In this document: in pieces, positions 53,982 to 62,669 of the stretch
Position numbering within the stretch: the first letter of the stretch is position 1
Layout of the letters: every line of letters begins with the position of its first letter
NCBI RefSeq assembly: GCF_001425905.1
Contig: NZ_LMDY01000001.1
Coordinates: 378,890-442,889 of the forward strand
DNA from: Methylibium sp. Root1272
GTDB taxonomy: Bacteria; Pseudomonadota; Gammaproteobacteria; Burkholderiales; Burkholderiaceae_C
Length of the DNA stretch: 64,000 nt
Reading direction: 5' to 3'
Notes under the pieces: model-generated
Database searches by the model: none
What the model was told of the DNA's origin: nothing
Seen by the model: the letters and a program-made list of their open reading frames with translations, nothing else
Position numbers and translations under genes: made by a program

Positions 53982-54022
53982 ATGGTAGCAAAATGCACTA
54001 CTTATGCGCAAGTAGTGCATTT
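53982..54022 (-). promoter_or_regulatory. abiE promoter with 13-bp inverted-repeat operator
   Basis: The arms AAATGCACTACTT (53991-54003) and AAGTAGTGCATTT (54010-54022) pair perfectly around ATGCGC. Read on the minus strand, a -35 TTGCGC (54011-54006) lies inside the repeat and a -10 TACCAT (53987-53982) follows after 18 bp. This fits repression by AbiEi. The last codons and stop of the DUF1173 gene lie within the same palindrome. Confidence 0.72.
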
Positions 54023-55293
54023 CTAGGCATTTCTCTTGGGCCTGCGTGCGCGCCCGCCGCGCCAACGGTGCGGGGGCACGCCACTCGCGGCAGCGGCGGC
54101 ATGGCTTCGCTTGCCGGATGCCACAGCCACACGGGGATCGAGGGCTCGCACACCTGCCGATACCGCCCATCGTCCTCCACGCCTGCAGGAATGACGAAGA
54201 GCAACGGTGCGGGATTTTCGCAGTCGGTCAGCGTTGCACTGGCCAGGGCGCTGCCCGTGCCGAGGTTGTAGCGAAGCCCTTTGACGAAAGATCGCCCGTC
54301 GCCGACGAGCCGCTCGACCAGTTGCTTGTGAAATCCGTCCTCGACCGGCAGCCACTGCCGCGTCACCGGCATCAGCGACAGCTCGACGATCGTCGGTATG
54401 CCGGACGCTGCAACGCTGAAGGTCGCGATCATCACCATGTGGATGTCGTCGGCGGCGCCCCACAGCCCAAGTTCGGGCCCGAAGCGCCGGCCAAGCCGTC
54501 GGTAGGTCTGCTCGTCGAGCGCAAAGGCCTGGTCGGGCACATGCTTGACCACCGCCTTGAAGCCGTAGCGCGCCGGCACGATCTCCTTCACTTCGGCGAT
54601 CAGCAGCATCAGTTGCTGCGGCTTGCCGGGCACAGCGATGGCCTGGGACCACTGCGCGACGCGTCGGGCGTAGATGGCGTCGCGCTGTTCGACCGTGAAC
54701 GCCTCGGGGATGTACAGCCGGGCGCGCAGCGAATCCCCGCGCGCGATCTTGTTCTCGGCCGCCTGCAGCAGGTGCTTGCGCACGGTGACCCAGGTTCGTT
54801 TGCCGGTAAAGCCGGGATGCCACCGCGTCAGCTCGGCCTGGTCCCACAGGTAGTGCAGCAGGCTGCGCAGCGAGAGCTTCGACCCGCTGCTTGCTACGCT
54901 GTCGCTTTCCCCACCACTCGTCGGCACCGACGAACGCCCGGTGACCTTCGACATGGCGAAGTCCAGCTTCAGCGTCGTCTCGCCTGTGGCCGGGTCTTCG
55001 GTGATCGCCGAGCCCAGCACCTGCCCCAGGCCGGAGACCTCGGGCGGCGGTTCATAGGAGGCGCAGTCGGGCGCATGGTGGCTGCCCGTGTCCGGCATGC
55101 GCTTGACGATGTAGCCGCCATCCGAGCCGGCCAGACGGGCGACGTACATCTCCACGCCGTCCACAAGACAGAGGCAGCGCGGGCGTTGGTGGGCCGCGTG
55201 CGCACGGGCAATGGCTTCGGCGAACTCGGGTGAGCCCGCTTCGATCCGCCGACCACCGACCAGGTACGCAGTGCGCCTTCCAGCGGAGTCCAT
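53998..55293 (-). CDS. DUF1173 domain protein (conjugation-associated)
   Basis: This 431-residue protein has a Cys-containing N-terminus (HQRPRCLCLVDGVEMYVARL, then PDTGSHHAPDCASYEPPPEV), the core KLSLRSLLHYLWDQAELTRW, and RTWVTVRKHLLQAAENKIAR, as in DUF1173 proteins of Tra/VirB-type ICEs. The function is unknown; they map beside the coupling-protein genes. The C-terminal codons run into the abiE operator palindrome, so the abiE cassette directly abuts this gene's 3' end and the last residues may not be original. Confidence 0.8.
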   Translation of the reverse strand: MDSAGRRTAYLVGGRRIEAGSPEFAEAIARAHAAHQRPRCLCLVDGVEMYVARLAGSDGGYIVKRMPDTGSHHAPDCASYEPPPEVSGLGQVLGSAITEDPATGETTLKLDFAMSKVTGRSSVPTSGGESDSVASSGSKLSLRSLLHYLWDQAELTRWHPGFTGKRTWVTVRKHLLQAAENKIARGDSLRARLYIPEAFTVEQRDAIYARRVAQWSQAIAVPGKPQQLMLLIAEVKEIVPARYGFKAVVKHVPDQAFALDEQTYRRLGRRFGPELGLWGAADDIHMVMIATFSVAASGIPTIVELSLMPVTRQWLPVEDGFHKQLVERLVGDGRSFVKGLRYNLGTGSALASATLTDCENPAPLLFVIPAGVEDDGRYRQVCEPSIPVWLWHPASEAMPPLPRVACPRTVGAAGAHAGPREMPRNALLAHK

Positions 55294-55309
55294 GGATCCA
55301 GGTCCGGCC

Positions 55310-56467
55310 TCACCGCACCGGCGCTGCGCGTTCGCGCGTGCGCTGCACCTCGGGAACCGGCATCACCGCGGGCCGCTGCGAAGGAGCGGCCTTGTCGTAC
55401 ACCTTGACCTTCGGCGCCTGGCCGTCACGCAGGCGCTGCGCCAGCTTCTCGGTGGCGGCGGCCATCACTGCTTCGCGCTGTTTCTCCGGAACGCGCTTGG
55501 CCACCAGCACCGCCTCGATGGCCGCCAGCACCGCCTTGCGGCCACCGCTGCCGCGCGCCGAGCCTTTCTCGGCCGGCATTGCTCCAGCAGCCTTATCGCC
55601 AGCCGAATCGCGTGCCGGTTCGATGCGGTTAACCAGACGCGATTCGCGCTCGCGCTTGAGCACCTCGAGGTCCGCGGGGTTCGGTTCGTAGCCCAGGGTC
55701 TTGACGCCGCGCACCGAGGCTTCCAGCCACACCATGCGCCGGAAATCCTCGTTACCCGAGACGCGCAGCGAGCGCCAGTTGCGAGCCTCGGCCACGTCGA
55801 CCATCGAGCGCGCGACCGACGGGCTGTTGGTGTCGGTCGCCAGTTTGAAGGTCGATTCCGTGAAGGCCACGCGCGAGGTGTCGCCGCGGAAGCGGTACTC
55901 GGTGCGGCCGATCGTCATGTCGCCGACCGTCACCGGCGCGCGCTTGATGAGGTAGCGCTCCATGAGGGCCGTTTCGAGCCGCGCGAGCAGCGCCACGCGT
56001 TCGGCCTGGGCATCGAGGCGGGCAATGGTCTTGGCGTCGACCGCGTCGCTTCTTGCGGGCGCTTTCGGAGCCGTCGTTGCGCTCGGCTGATGGGTGGCCT
56101 CGTCGCGGGCCACGTCCGGCACCTCGTCGCGGACGGGCAGCGGGTCGAGCGGCCTGTCGGGCGCGGCCGGGCGTTGCGGGCCGCGCTGCCACTCGCCGTC
56201 CACCCGCTGCAAGGTCGTGCGATGTCCCTGGGTATCGATCGCGGTGACGCGGCGGCTGCCGAGCTGCTCGGCCTTGGCGATCATCTCGGCGAGATTGCCC
56301 GAGCGGTAGGTCAGATCGGCCATGGCGTCGCGCAGCTCGTAGCGCTCGTCGGGTACCTGGGTCGGCGTCTGGAACAAGTCCTTGGCGAGCGTCGCGCGGT
56401 CGGCCGGCTCGACCGTGCCACCCTGGGCTCTTGTCGTACGGCGGTTGGGGGCGTGGTCGGCTTCCAT
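55310..56467 (-). CDS. LPD7-domain protein (large polyvalent protein-associated domain 7)
   Basis: This 385-residue protein has a conserved middle segment (TEYRFRGDTSRVAFTESTFK, then SVARSMVDVAEARNWRSLRV, then NEDFRRMVWLEASVRGVKTL) matching the LPD7 domain, which is common in relaxase-linked proteins and ICE accessory proteins. The flanks are charged and probably disordered. It may assist DNA processing during transfer. It lies 16 bp upstream of the DUF1173 gene and 13 bp downstream of the OmpA-like gene. Confidence 0.78.
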   Translation of the reverse strand: MEADHAPNRRTTRAQGGTVEPADRATLAKDLFQTPTQVPDERYELRDAMADLTYRSGNLAEMIAKAEQLGSRRVTAIDTQGHRTTLQRVDGEWQRGPQRPAAPDRPLDPLPVRDEVPDVARDEATHQPSATTAPKAPARSDAVDAKTIARLDAQAERVALLARLETALMERYLIKRAPVTVGDMTIGRTEYRFRGDTSRVAFTESTFKLATDTNSPSVARSMVDVAEARNWRSLRVSGNEDFRRMVWLEASVRGVKTLGYEPNPADLEVLKRERESRLVNRIEPARDSAGDKAAGAMPAEKGSARGSGGRKAVLAAIEAVLVAKRVPEKQREAVMAAATEKLAQRLRDGQAPKVKVYDKAAPSQRPAVMPVPEVQRTRERAAPVR

Positions 56468-56480
56468 GGGGTCCTCGCTT

Positions 56481-57146
56481 TCAGGGCTGGACAGGGGTGG
56501 GCGCCCCGGCCATCGAGGCCGTGTTGCCGACCGAGACCGGCGCGGCGCGGTACACCTCGATCTCGACGCGGCGGTTCAGGGCTCGGCCGGCGGCGGCGTT
56601 GTTGTCGGCGGCGTGGTCGCCCGCTGGTTGGTAGGTGGCGCGGATGCGCGCCGCATCGACACCGGCGGCAACCAGGTAGTCGCGCACCGCAGCGGCCCGG
56701 TCGCGCGCGATGCGGCTCTCGGCCGCTGCATCCGAATTGCCATCGGTGCGGCCACGCAGCAGCACCAGCGGCGCCGCCTTGGCGTCCGCGATCAAGGCCG
56801 CGGCCATGTCCAGCGGCACCACGACGCGGGCACTGCCGAACCCGAAGTGCACGGTGTGGATGCTGTTCGCCCGAGCCGCCGGTGCGGCCGGCTCCGTCAT
56901 CGCCGCCAGCAACTGCTGGCGCGCCGCCATGTGCGCCAGCGTCGCGGCCGTCGTGTCCGCGAGTCGCCCGGACTCGGTCGCCAGGATGCGGGTGTTCTGC
57001 AGGTCGTTCCGGCAGACCTGCAGCTCCACCGCCATCTGCGAGTTGACGGGACGTTTCCTGGATTCGTCCACGGCCGGTGGCTTGGGCGGCGAGCTGCAGG
57101 CGGCCAGGACGAGGAGCCAGGGGATGCAGGGGATGGCGGCGCGCAT
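56481..57146 (-). CDS. OmpA-family lipoprotein of the conjugation cluster
   Basis: This 221-residue protein has a signal peptide with lipobox LAAC (Cys17), then a helical segment. The C-terminal OmpA-like peptidoglycan-binding domain (IHTVHFGFGSARVVVPL, then LRGRTDGNSDAAAESRIARD, RAAAVRDYLVAAGVDAARIR and GRALNRRVEIEVY) follows. It would anchor an outer-membrane or periplasmic part of the transfer machine to the cell wall. It sits between virD4 and the LPD7 gene on the same strand. Confidence 0.85.
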   Translation of the reverse strand: MRAAIPCIPWLLVLAACSSPPKPPAVDESRKRPVNSQMAVELQVCRNDLQNTRILATESGRLADTTAATLAHMAARQQLLAAMTEPAAPAARANSIHTVHFGFGSARVVVPLDMAAALIADAKAAPLVLLRGRTDGNSDAAAESRIARDRAAAVRDYLVAAGVDAARIRATYQPAGDHAADNNAAAGRALNRRVEIEVYRAAPVSVGNTASMAGAPTPVQP

Positions 57147-57164
57147 AGGAGGTCTCCTGGGGTC

Positions 57165-59216
57165 TCAGGATTGGGGTTGGGCTTCGGTCAGGGTGGCTTC
57201 GTCGCTCTTCGACGCGCCGCCGCCCGCATCGGGTGCGGCGACATCCAGCGCAGGCAGGACGCCGTCTTCGTCGGCCATCGGCTCGATCGATCCACCGTCT
57301 CCCGGGACGTCCGGCTTGCCTCTGCTGAAGAACTCCAAGAGATCGCCGGCCACCTTGTCCGGCGGGCCCTCGAAAGAATCGGGCAGCAGTGCCACGTCGT
57401 GGGCCAGGGCTTCGAGGCTGAGCGTCTGCCCCACCGGCAGCTCGTCGTCTGCAAACCGCCAGCGCTGCTGTACCCGGGCCAGATGCAAGTCCATGTCGAT
57501 GCGCGGCACCTCGGGCGCGGGCTGCAGGCGCTCCCGGAAGACCTTCTCGCGGTGGTAGCGGATCTTCTCGCCGAGGATGGGCTTGCAGTTCTCGCAGATG
57601 ACCACCAGGCGTTCGCTGCCGAGTTCCTTGAACTCCTGGGGCAGCAGCAGGGCTCGACGCTGCTCGCTCTCGTTGCGGCTGACGGTGCTGTGACCGTGCC
57701 CGCTGAAGGACCGGCTGCGCCCGCGCGAGGTGGCGCGCTCGGTGAAGTGGCCGAGCATCGCGCTGTACTCGTCGGCGTCGCGCTGTTCGCGCGGCGCGTA
57801 GAGGATCTGCAGCCCGTGGTTGGTCGCGAAGGTCCGCGCCTCCTTGTCGCCGTAGAGGGCATCGAGCTGCGACATGGCCTGCACGACCGTCAGCAGGCGC
57901 AGGTTGTAGCCGGCCAGGAAGGCCGCCGAGATCGTGATGATGCCGACCCGGCCGAGGGCCGCGAACTCGTCGTTGACCAGCAGGCACTGCAGCTTCAGCG
58001 TCGGGTCCTGCCCGGGCAGCACCTGGGTGTTCAGACTGACCAGCTGCGAGAAGAACAGCGCCAGCAGCGGCCGGGCGTTGGCCAGCCGGTTGGGCGGGAT
58101 GCGCACGTAGACCGACATCCGGTGGCGGCGCACATCCTCGAGCCGGAAGTCGTCGGCGCTGGTCGCTGCATCCACCACCGCATCCGCGAAGATCGTCAGC
58201 GGCGCGTTGAAGGTGGCCACGACGCTGGAGAGCGTGTTCTCCGAGTTCGACAGCAGCCGCTGCAGCGCGTCGACGCATTCATCGGTCAGGGGCTTGCCGT
58301 CGTCGCGACGTTCGGTGATCAGGGCGCCGAGGTGATCCTTCAGGGGGCGACCCTTGCCCGAGGACTGGCGCAGCATCTCGCCGACGGTCCGCGGCAGCTC
58401 CGGGGTTTCGAGCAGCAGCAGGCCGAGTCCGAGGAACAGGTTCCTGGCCTGGTCGTTGAAGAAGGCCTCGGACGAGGTGCCGCCCCCATCGTTCGGGAAG
58501 AAGACCTGGCCGATCGCCAGCAGATCACCCACGCGGTGCAGGTCGCTGCTGCGTACGGTCGACAGCGGATTCCAGCGATGGCTGCGGGCTTCCTCGTCGA
58601 ACGGCGAGAAGGCGTAGACCGCCTGACCATGGCTGGCCCGGTAGCCGGCGGTGATGGCGTGGTTCTCGCCCTTGATGTCGAGCACCACGACCGAGTCGGG
58701 CCAGTTCAGCAAGTTCGGGATCACCACGCCGACGCCCTTGCCGCTGCGGGTCGGGGCCGACAGCATCACCGAGAGCTGGCCCGGCAGGCTCAGGAAGCGC
58801 CCGCGGTGGCGACCGATCAGGATGGCTGGCGCATCACCCGTGCCACCCGACAGCCCGGCGCGGGCAATCTCGGCCGTGCTCGCGAAGCGCGCATCGCCGT
58901 GCAGGGGCCGCCTGGGCCGCGCTGCCGCGACCAGCGCTGCCGGCAGGACGATGCCGAGCCCGAAGCCGCAGACTCCTATCGAGACCAGCAGCCGTTGACG
59001 CAGGGGTGGATCGTCGGCGTAGAGCTGCCAGTAGTGGGCGATGCTGGTGAAGCCGGCTTGTCGCGGGTCGGCCTTGCTGAGCAGCAGAAAAACCACCGCC
59101 GACAGGTACACCGCGGCGCACGCCAGACCGACCAGGCACAGACCCGCGAACATTGCCGCCGCGACCTTGCGCCACGCCGGCCAGGTCGCCATCGACAGCG
59201 CCGTGACGGTGCTCAT
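57165..59216 (-). CDS. virD4: VirD4/TraG-type coupling protein
   Basis: This 683-residue protein has two N-terminal membrane segments (MFAGLCLVGLACAAVYLSAV; LVSIGVCGFGLGIVLPAALV), a Walker A SAPTRSGKGVGVVIPNLL (Lys160) and a Walker B-type LLVNDEFAALGRVG. It is the inner-membrane ATPase that brings the relaxase-DNA complex to the type IV channel. The acidic C-terminal tail (ALDVAAPDAGGGASKSDEA) may recognise substrates. It overlaps virB11 by 1 bp (TGATG), so the two are coupled. Confidence 0.95.
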   Translation of the reverse strand: MSTVTALSMATWPAWRKVAAAMFAGLCLVGLACAAVYLSAVVFLLLSKADPRQAGFTSIAHYWQLYADDPPLRQRLLVSIGVCGFGLGIVLPAALVAAARPRRPLHGDARFASTAEIARAGLSGGTGDAPAILIGRHRGRFLSLPGQLSVMLSAPTRSGKGVGVVIPNLLNWPDSVVVLDIKGENHAITAGYRASHGQAVYAFSPFDEEARSHRWNPLSTVRSSDLHRVGDLLAIGQVFFPNDGGGTSSEAFFNDQARNLFLGLGLLLLETPELPRTVGEMLRQSSGKGRPLKDHLGALITERRDDGKPLTDECVDALQRLLSNSENTLSSVVATFNAPLTIFADAVVDAATSADDFRLEDVRRHRMSVYVRIPPNRLANARPLLALFFSQLVSLNTQVLPGQDPTLKLQCLLVNDEFAALGRVGIITISAAFLAGYNLRLLTVVQAMSQLDALYGDKEARTFATNHGLQILYAPREQRDADEYSAMLGHFTERATSRGRSRSFSGHGHSTVSRNESEQRRALLLPQEFKELGSERLVVICENCKPILGEKIRYHREKVFRERLQPAPEVPRIDMDLHLARVQQRWRFADDELPVGQTLSLEALAHDVALLPDSFEGPPDKVAGDLLEFFSRGKPDVPGDGGSIEPMADEDGVLPALDVAAPDAGGGASKSDEATLTEAQPQS

Positions 59217-60307
59217 CAGCCGGTCCCCACCGCGTCGTCCCAGCGGCCGAGTCGCTGACGCCGTGGCTCGTAGTACAGCTCGGAGATGAAGCGCCCGCGC
59301 TCGTCACGGTCGAACTGGACGATCACGTCGACCACGACGCCGAGCAGCCACTTGATCTCGTTCATGCGCAGGCCGCCGCCGGCCCCGGACTCGCGGATCA
59401 TCAGCGACATCTGCTCCAGGGCGAGGGCGCAGCTGCCGGCGTGGACGCTGGTGATGCTGCCCGGATGGCCCGACGCGGCGAGGCGCACGAAATGGAAGCA
59501 CTCGTCGCCGCGGACCTCGGCCAGGAAGATGCGGTCGGGCTTCATGCGCAAACAGGCTTCGAGGAGCGACTTGGCCGTCACCTTGGCGGTGCCCTGGGCG
59601 TCCTTGCTGTAGAACAGGTGCACGACGTTCGGATGGTTCGGCAGCGTCAGCTCGGCGGTGTCCTGGATCGTGATCAGCCGTTCGTGCCGGGGCACCTCCT
59701 CGACGAGGCCCTTCATGAAGGTGGTCTTGCCCGAGCCGGTCTTGCCGCTGACGACGATGGTCTGGTGCTTACGCACGGCCAACCGCAGGAACTCGGCCCA
59801 GCGGCCAGCCTCCTTGAGCTTCACGAGTTCCTGTTCGAAAGGCAGCAGCTCGCTAGCTTCGGTGCGGGTGACGGTGGCGGTCCGCTCGAACAGGCCTTCC
59901 TGCTCGAAGTCGTCGAGCCGCTTGATCAGCTGCGAGGGCTTGCGCACCGTGACCGACACCGTGCCCCGCGTGACGGCCGGCGGAATCGCGAACTGGATGC
60001 GCTCGCCGCTGGGGAGCGTGGCCGACAGCAGCGGGCGCTCCTGGTTGATCTGCTGGTCGCAGTAGGTGGCCACGGCCGTGGCCAGCGACAGGCAGCGCTC
60101 CAGGGTCATCTCGGGTGCGGCGGTGACGCGCCAGCCAGTGACGGTCTCGACGAGCAGTTCCCCCGGTCGGTTGATGCAGACTTCGAGAACACCCTCGGCG
60201 TCGAGCTGCTCGCGCAGCGGTCGCAGGAACTCGACGACCGAGGTTGCATCGCCGCACCAGGCGTCGCCGCCGTCGGCAACTTCAGCGGGGGCGTGCAGGC
60301 GGTTCAT
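59216..60307 (-). CDS. virB11: VirB11-type traffic ATPase
   Basis: This 363-residue protein has an N-terminal domain, Walker A GKTGSGKTTFMKGL (Lys194), the His-box-like region LPNHPNVVHLFYSKDAQG, and Walker B-like DRIFLAEVRGDECFHFVR. It is the hexameric cytoplasmic ATPase of the type IV secretion system, switching between pilus building and DNA transfer. Its start overlaps virB10 by 4 bp and its stop overlaps virD4 by 1 bp. Confidence 0.94.
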   Translation of the reverse strand: MNRLHAPAEVADGGDAWCGDATSVVEFLRPLREQLDAEGVLEVCINRPGELLVETVTGWRVTAAPEMTLERCLSLATAVATYCDQQINQERPLLSATLPSGERIQFAIPPAVTRGTVSVTVRKPSQLIKRLDDFEQEGLFERTATVTRTEASELLPFEQELVKLKEAGRWAEFLRLAVRKHQTIVVSGKTGSGKTTFMKGLVEEVPRHERLITIQDTAELTLPNHPNVVHLFYSKDAQGTAKVTAKSLLEACLRMKPDRIFLAEVRGDECFHFVRLAASGHPGSITSVHAGSCALALEQMSLMIRESGAGGGLRMNEIKWLLGVVVDVIVQFDRDERGRFISELYYEPRRQRLGRWDDAVGTG

Positions 60308-61716
60308 CGCGGCGACGGGCTCAGTTCGTAGACCGACGAGAAGTCCACATCGCGCGCGACGTAGATACCGACGATGCCGCCCTGGTTCTGGTAGATCAGC
60401 GGCGGGATGTTGATGGTGCTGTCGAGCACCTTCTCGGCGAGCTTGCTGGTGTTGGAGGTCGTCGAGGGCAGGACGATCGTGTCGGCGGTCGACTCGTTGG
60501 CCTGGTTCTGGATCACCAGCTTCACCGAGTCGTCGATCAGTGACAGCAGCATCGCGGCGCCGATGCGCTCGCCCCAGCGGTTGTCCACATAGCCGTCGAT
60601 GCCCGATTCGCCCAGTTGACCGGTACCGGGCGAGTCGATGTCCACCGTCACGCCGTGGGGCGTGCGGATGCGGGTCCAGAGCACCGGGATGCGCACGGTG
60701 CCGGGCCGCACCGACGCGATGCGGTACTCGCCGTCGAGGTGCGAACCGCGTTCGATCAGCAGCACGCGGCCGTCGTCGCTGAAGACGTTGCGCTGGACCT
60801 GGCAGCCCACCAGGCCGGACACGGCGCTGATGACCTTGGTCTTGAGCGCGCAGGTGAAGGCCGTGCCCTTGGGCAGCGTCAGGCTGCGGTTGCCGAGCAG
60901 GGTGGCCGACACACGGGGCGTGGCCGAGCCCTGGAGCTGGCCGCCGAACAAGCCGGCGCCGGCAGCCGCCATGCCCGGCGCGACGTTCGGCAGTTGCACA
61001 CCCCCGGGCGAGGGCACACCGAGGAGGGCACTCGGGGGTGGCTCGGCGGAGTTCTGACCTGCCGCCAGGGCGGCGGACTGGGTGAGGGTGTCGAGGAGTC
61101 CCTGGAGTTGCTGCTGGTAGGCTCGCAGGTTGCTCGCGGTGGCCTCCATCGGATCGTCGGGGTTCACCGCCGGCTCGTTGGTCCCCGCAGGTGCGGCCCG
61201 CCTCGTGCCACCGCTGGTCGGCATGGGCGCTCCCGGCAAGGGCGGCCGGGTGGTCACCAGCAGCACGGGTGCATCCTCCGGGGGCGCCACCTTTGCGGCC
61301 CCTCCGGCAGGGGCACCCGAGCCGGTGCGGCGCACTCCGATCGGTTCTGCCGCTTCCTCAGCCGTCGGCAGGATCGCGGGGACGACCGGGACGGCCGCCG
61401 GCGCCGCACTCGCGGCGATGGGGCGGGCCGGCATCTCGAGCCGCCGTGGCTCCTTCGATGCTGCCGTCGGCCGGTCGCTGACCAGCGCGGCTTGCGATTC
61501 GTCGCTCGCCTTGCCGCTGGCGGTGAAGCGCTGGATGGAGACGGCGGCCACCGCGACCATAGACAGCAGCAGCAAGCCGACGGCGAGCAGGCCCTTCTTC
61601 GAGATCGGGGTGCGCTGCCGTTCCGCGACGTTCGGTATGCCGGGCTCGCCGGGGAGGGGTGCGATCGATTCGGCGCCGTCGGTCGGGCGGTCGGATGGAT
61701 GGTCGGTACGACTCAT
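60304..61716 (-). CDS. virB10: VirB10-type channel protein
   Basis: This 470-residue protein has an N-terminal cytoplasmic tail, one transmembrane helix (KGLLAVGLLLLSMVAVAAVS) and a long Pro/Ala-rich periplasmic linker. The C-terminal TrbI/VirB10 domain carries LPKGTAFTCALKTKVISAVS, RGSHLDGEYRIASVRPGTVR and RIRTPHGVTVDIDSPGTGQL. It spans both membranes and forms the channel core with VirB9. ATG 61716 was chosen because it overlaps the virB9 stop (ATGA); a longer frame reads into virB9. Confidence 0.94.
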   Translation of the reverse strand: MSRTDHPSDRPTDGAESIAPLPGEPGIPNVAERQRTPISKKGLLAVGLLLLSMVAVAAVSIQRFTASGKASDESQAALVSDRPTAASKEPRRLEMPARPIAASAAPAAVPVVPAILPTAEEAAEPIGVRRTGSGAPAGGAAKVAPPEDAPVLLVTTRPPLPGAPMPTSGGTRRAAPAGTNEPAVNPDDPMEATASNLRAYQQQLQGLLDTLTQSAALAAGQNSAEPPPSALLGVPSPGGVQLPNVAPGMAAAGAGLFGGQLQGSATPRVSATLLGNRSLTLPKGTAFTCALKTKVISAVSGLVGCQVQRNVFSDDGRVLLIERGSHLDGEYRIASVRPGTVRIPVLWTRIRTPHGVTVDIDSPGTGQLGESGIDGYVDNRWGERIGAAMLLSLIDDSVKLVIQNQANESTADTIVLPSTTSNTSKLAEKVLDSTINIPPLIYQNQGGIVGIYVARDVDFSSVYELSPSPR

Positions 61717-62669
61717 GGTGTGGCCTCCGATCGCGCGTCGCCGGCCGTGACTCGACGGGCAGGTGGAGCCGTCGGACCTTCGACGGTCCTCATCTGGCGT
61801 CGGACCCCGGGAACCGTCGTCCCCTCCTGCGGTTGTACGCCGTCCAGGTCGTAGGCGTCGTTCCACACACCGACGACGGCCGAGCCGGCCCGCAGCATCA
61901 GCCGGCGGCTGACGCGATCGACCACGAGCACGTCGTCCTCCATCCTGGCGTTGAGCAGCGTCTCGCTGCCGTCTCCGAGCACATGGAAGACGGCCGGCAC
62001 TTCCCGGTTGCCCGGAAACCTCAGGTAGGTGAAGCGCCCGTCGTCGTAGACCATCGTGGGCACGATGTCTTCCGATGCCTTGCCCTCGGCGACCGAGTAG
62101 CTGGCGTTCAGCACCTGCGGCTTGGCCTGCAGTCGCTCCTCGACGATCTGCCGCGGGGTGGGCGCTGGGGGTGTGGGCGCTGCTTGCGTCAGCGCCTGCA
62201 GCAGGGCAGCCTGATCCGGGATCGATCGGGGCGATGCGACCAAGGGTGTGACCGGCGCCTTGACGACAAGGCGGTAGATCGGCGACCGGGCGTCGCCATC
62301 ACCGAGAACGACGAAGCGGAAGCTGTGCATGCGCTGATCCGTGACGACCGCCAGGGTGTTCGGTGCGGATGCCGTGCTCTTCGGCTTCACATACAGATGA
62401 CGGCCTCCCGGCTGGGCCGCGACGCACCAGGCGGCGTCGGCCTTGGCACAGTCGCCGCCCAGACCGGCTGCGACTTCGGTGATCGCCTCGCGTGCGTCGA
62501 GGACGACATGCGTGACCACCCCACGCTTGACGGGCACGGTGACCACGGCGCCCGGGTCGTAGACCACTTCGCGCAATCGCGGGTCCGACGGTGCGGCAGG
62601 GCCGGCGCACCAGGCCGAGCTGGTGACCATGCCGGCGAGCAGAGCGACAGACGTTCTGCCGCCTCTCAT
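61713..62669 (-). CDS. virB9: VirB9-type channel protein
   Basis: This 318-residue protein has a signal peptide, then an N-terminal beta domain (LREVVYDPGAVVTVPVKRGV, then THVVLDAREAIT), and the C-terminal VirB9/CagX domain (FTYLRFPGNREVPAVFHVLG, then LMLRAGSAVVGVWNDAYDLD). It forms the outer-membrane core ring with VirB10 and a VirB7-type lipoprotein; no VirB7 gene is visible nearby. Stop and start overlap its neighbours by 4 bp. Confidence 0.93.
   Translation of the reverse strand: MRGGRTSVALLAGMVTSSAWCAGPAAPSDPRLREVVYDPGAVVTVPVKRGVVTHVVLDAREAITEVAAGLGGDCAKADAAWCVAAQPGGRHLYVKPKSTASAPNTLAVVTDQRMHSFRFVVLGDGDARSPIYRLVVKAPVTPLVASPRSIPDQAALLQALTQAAPTPPAPTPRQIVEERLQAKPQVLNASYSVAEGKASEDIVPTMVYDDGRFTYLRFPGNREVPAVFHVLGDGSETLLNARMEDDVLVVDRVSRRLMLRAGSAVVGVWNDAYDLDGVQPQEGTTVPGVRRQMRTVEGPTAPPARRVTAGDARSEATP

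Noticed and set aside
52471-53991. 506-codon extension of abiEii across abiEi
   Set aside because: The N-terminal part is the wrong-frame reading of abiEi; the ATGA overlap at 53373 gives the real start.
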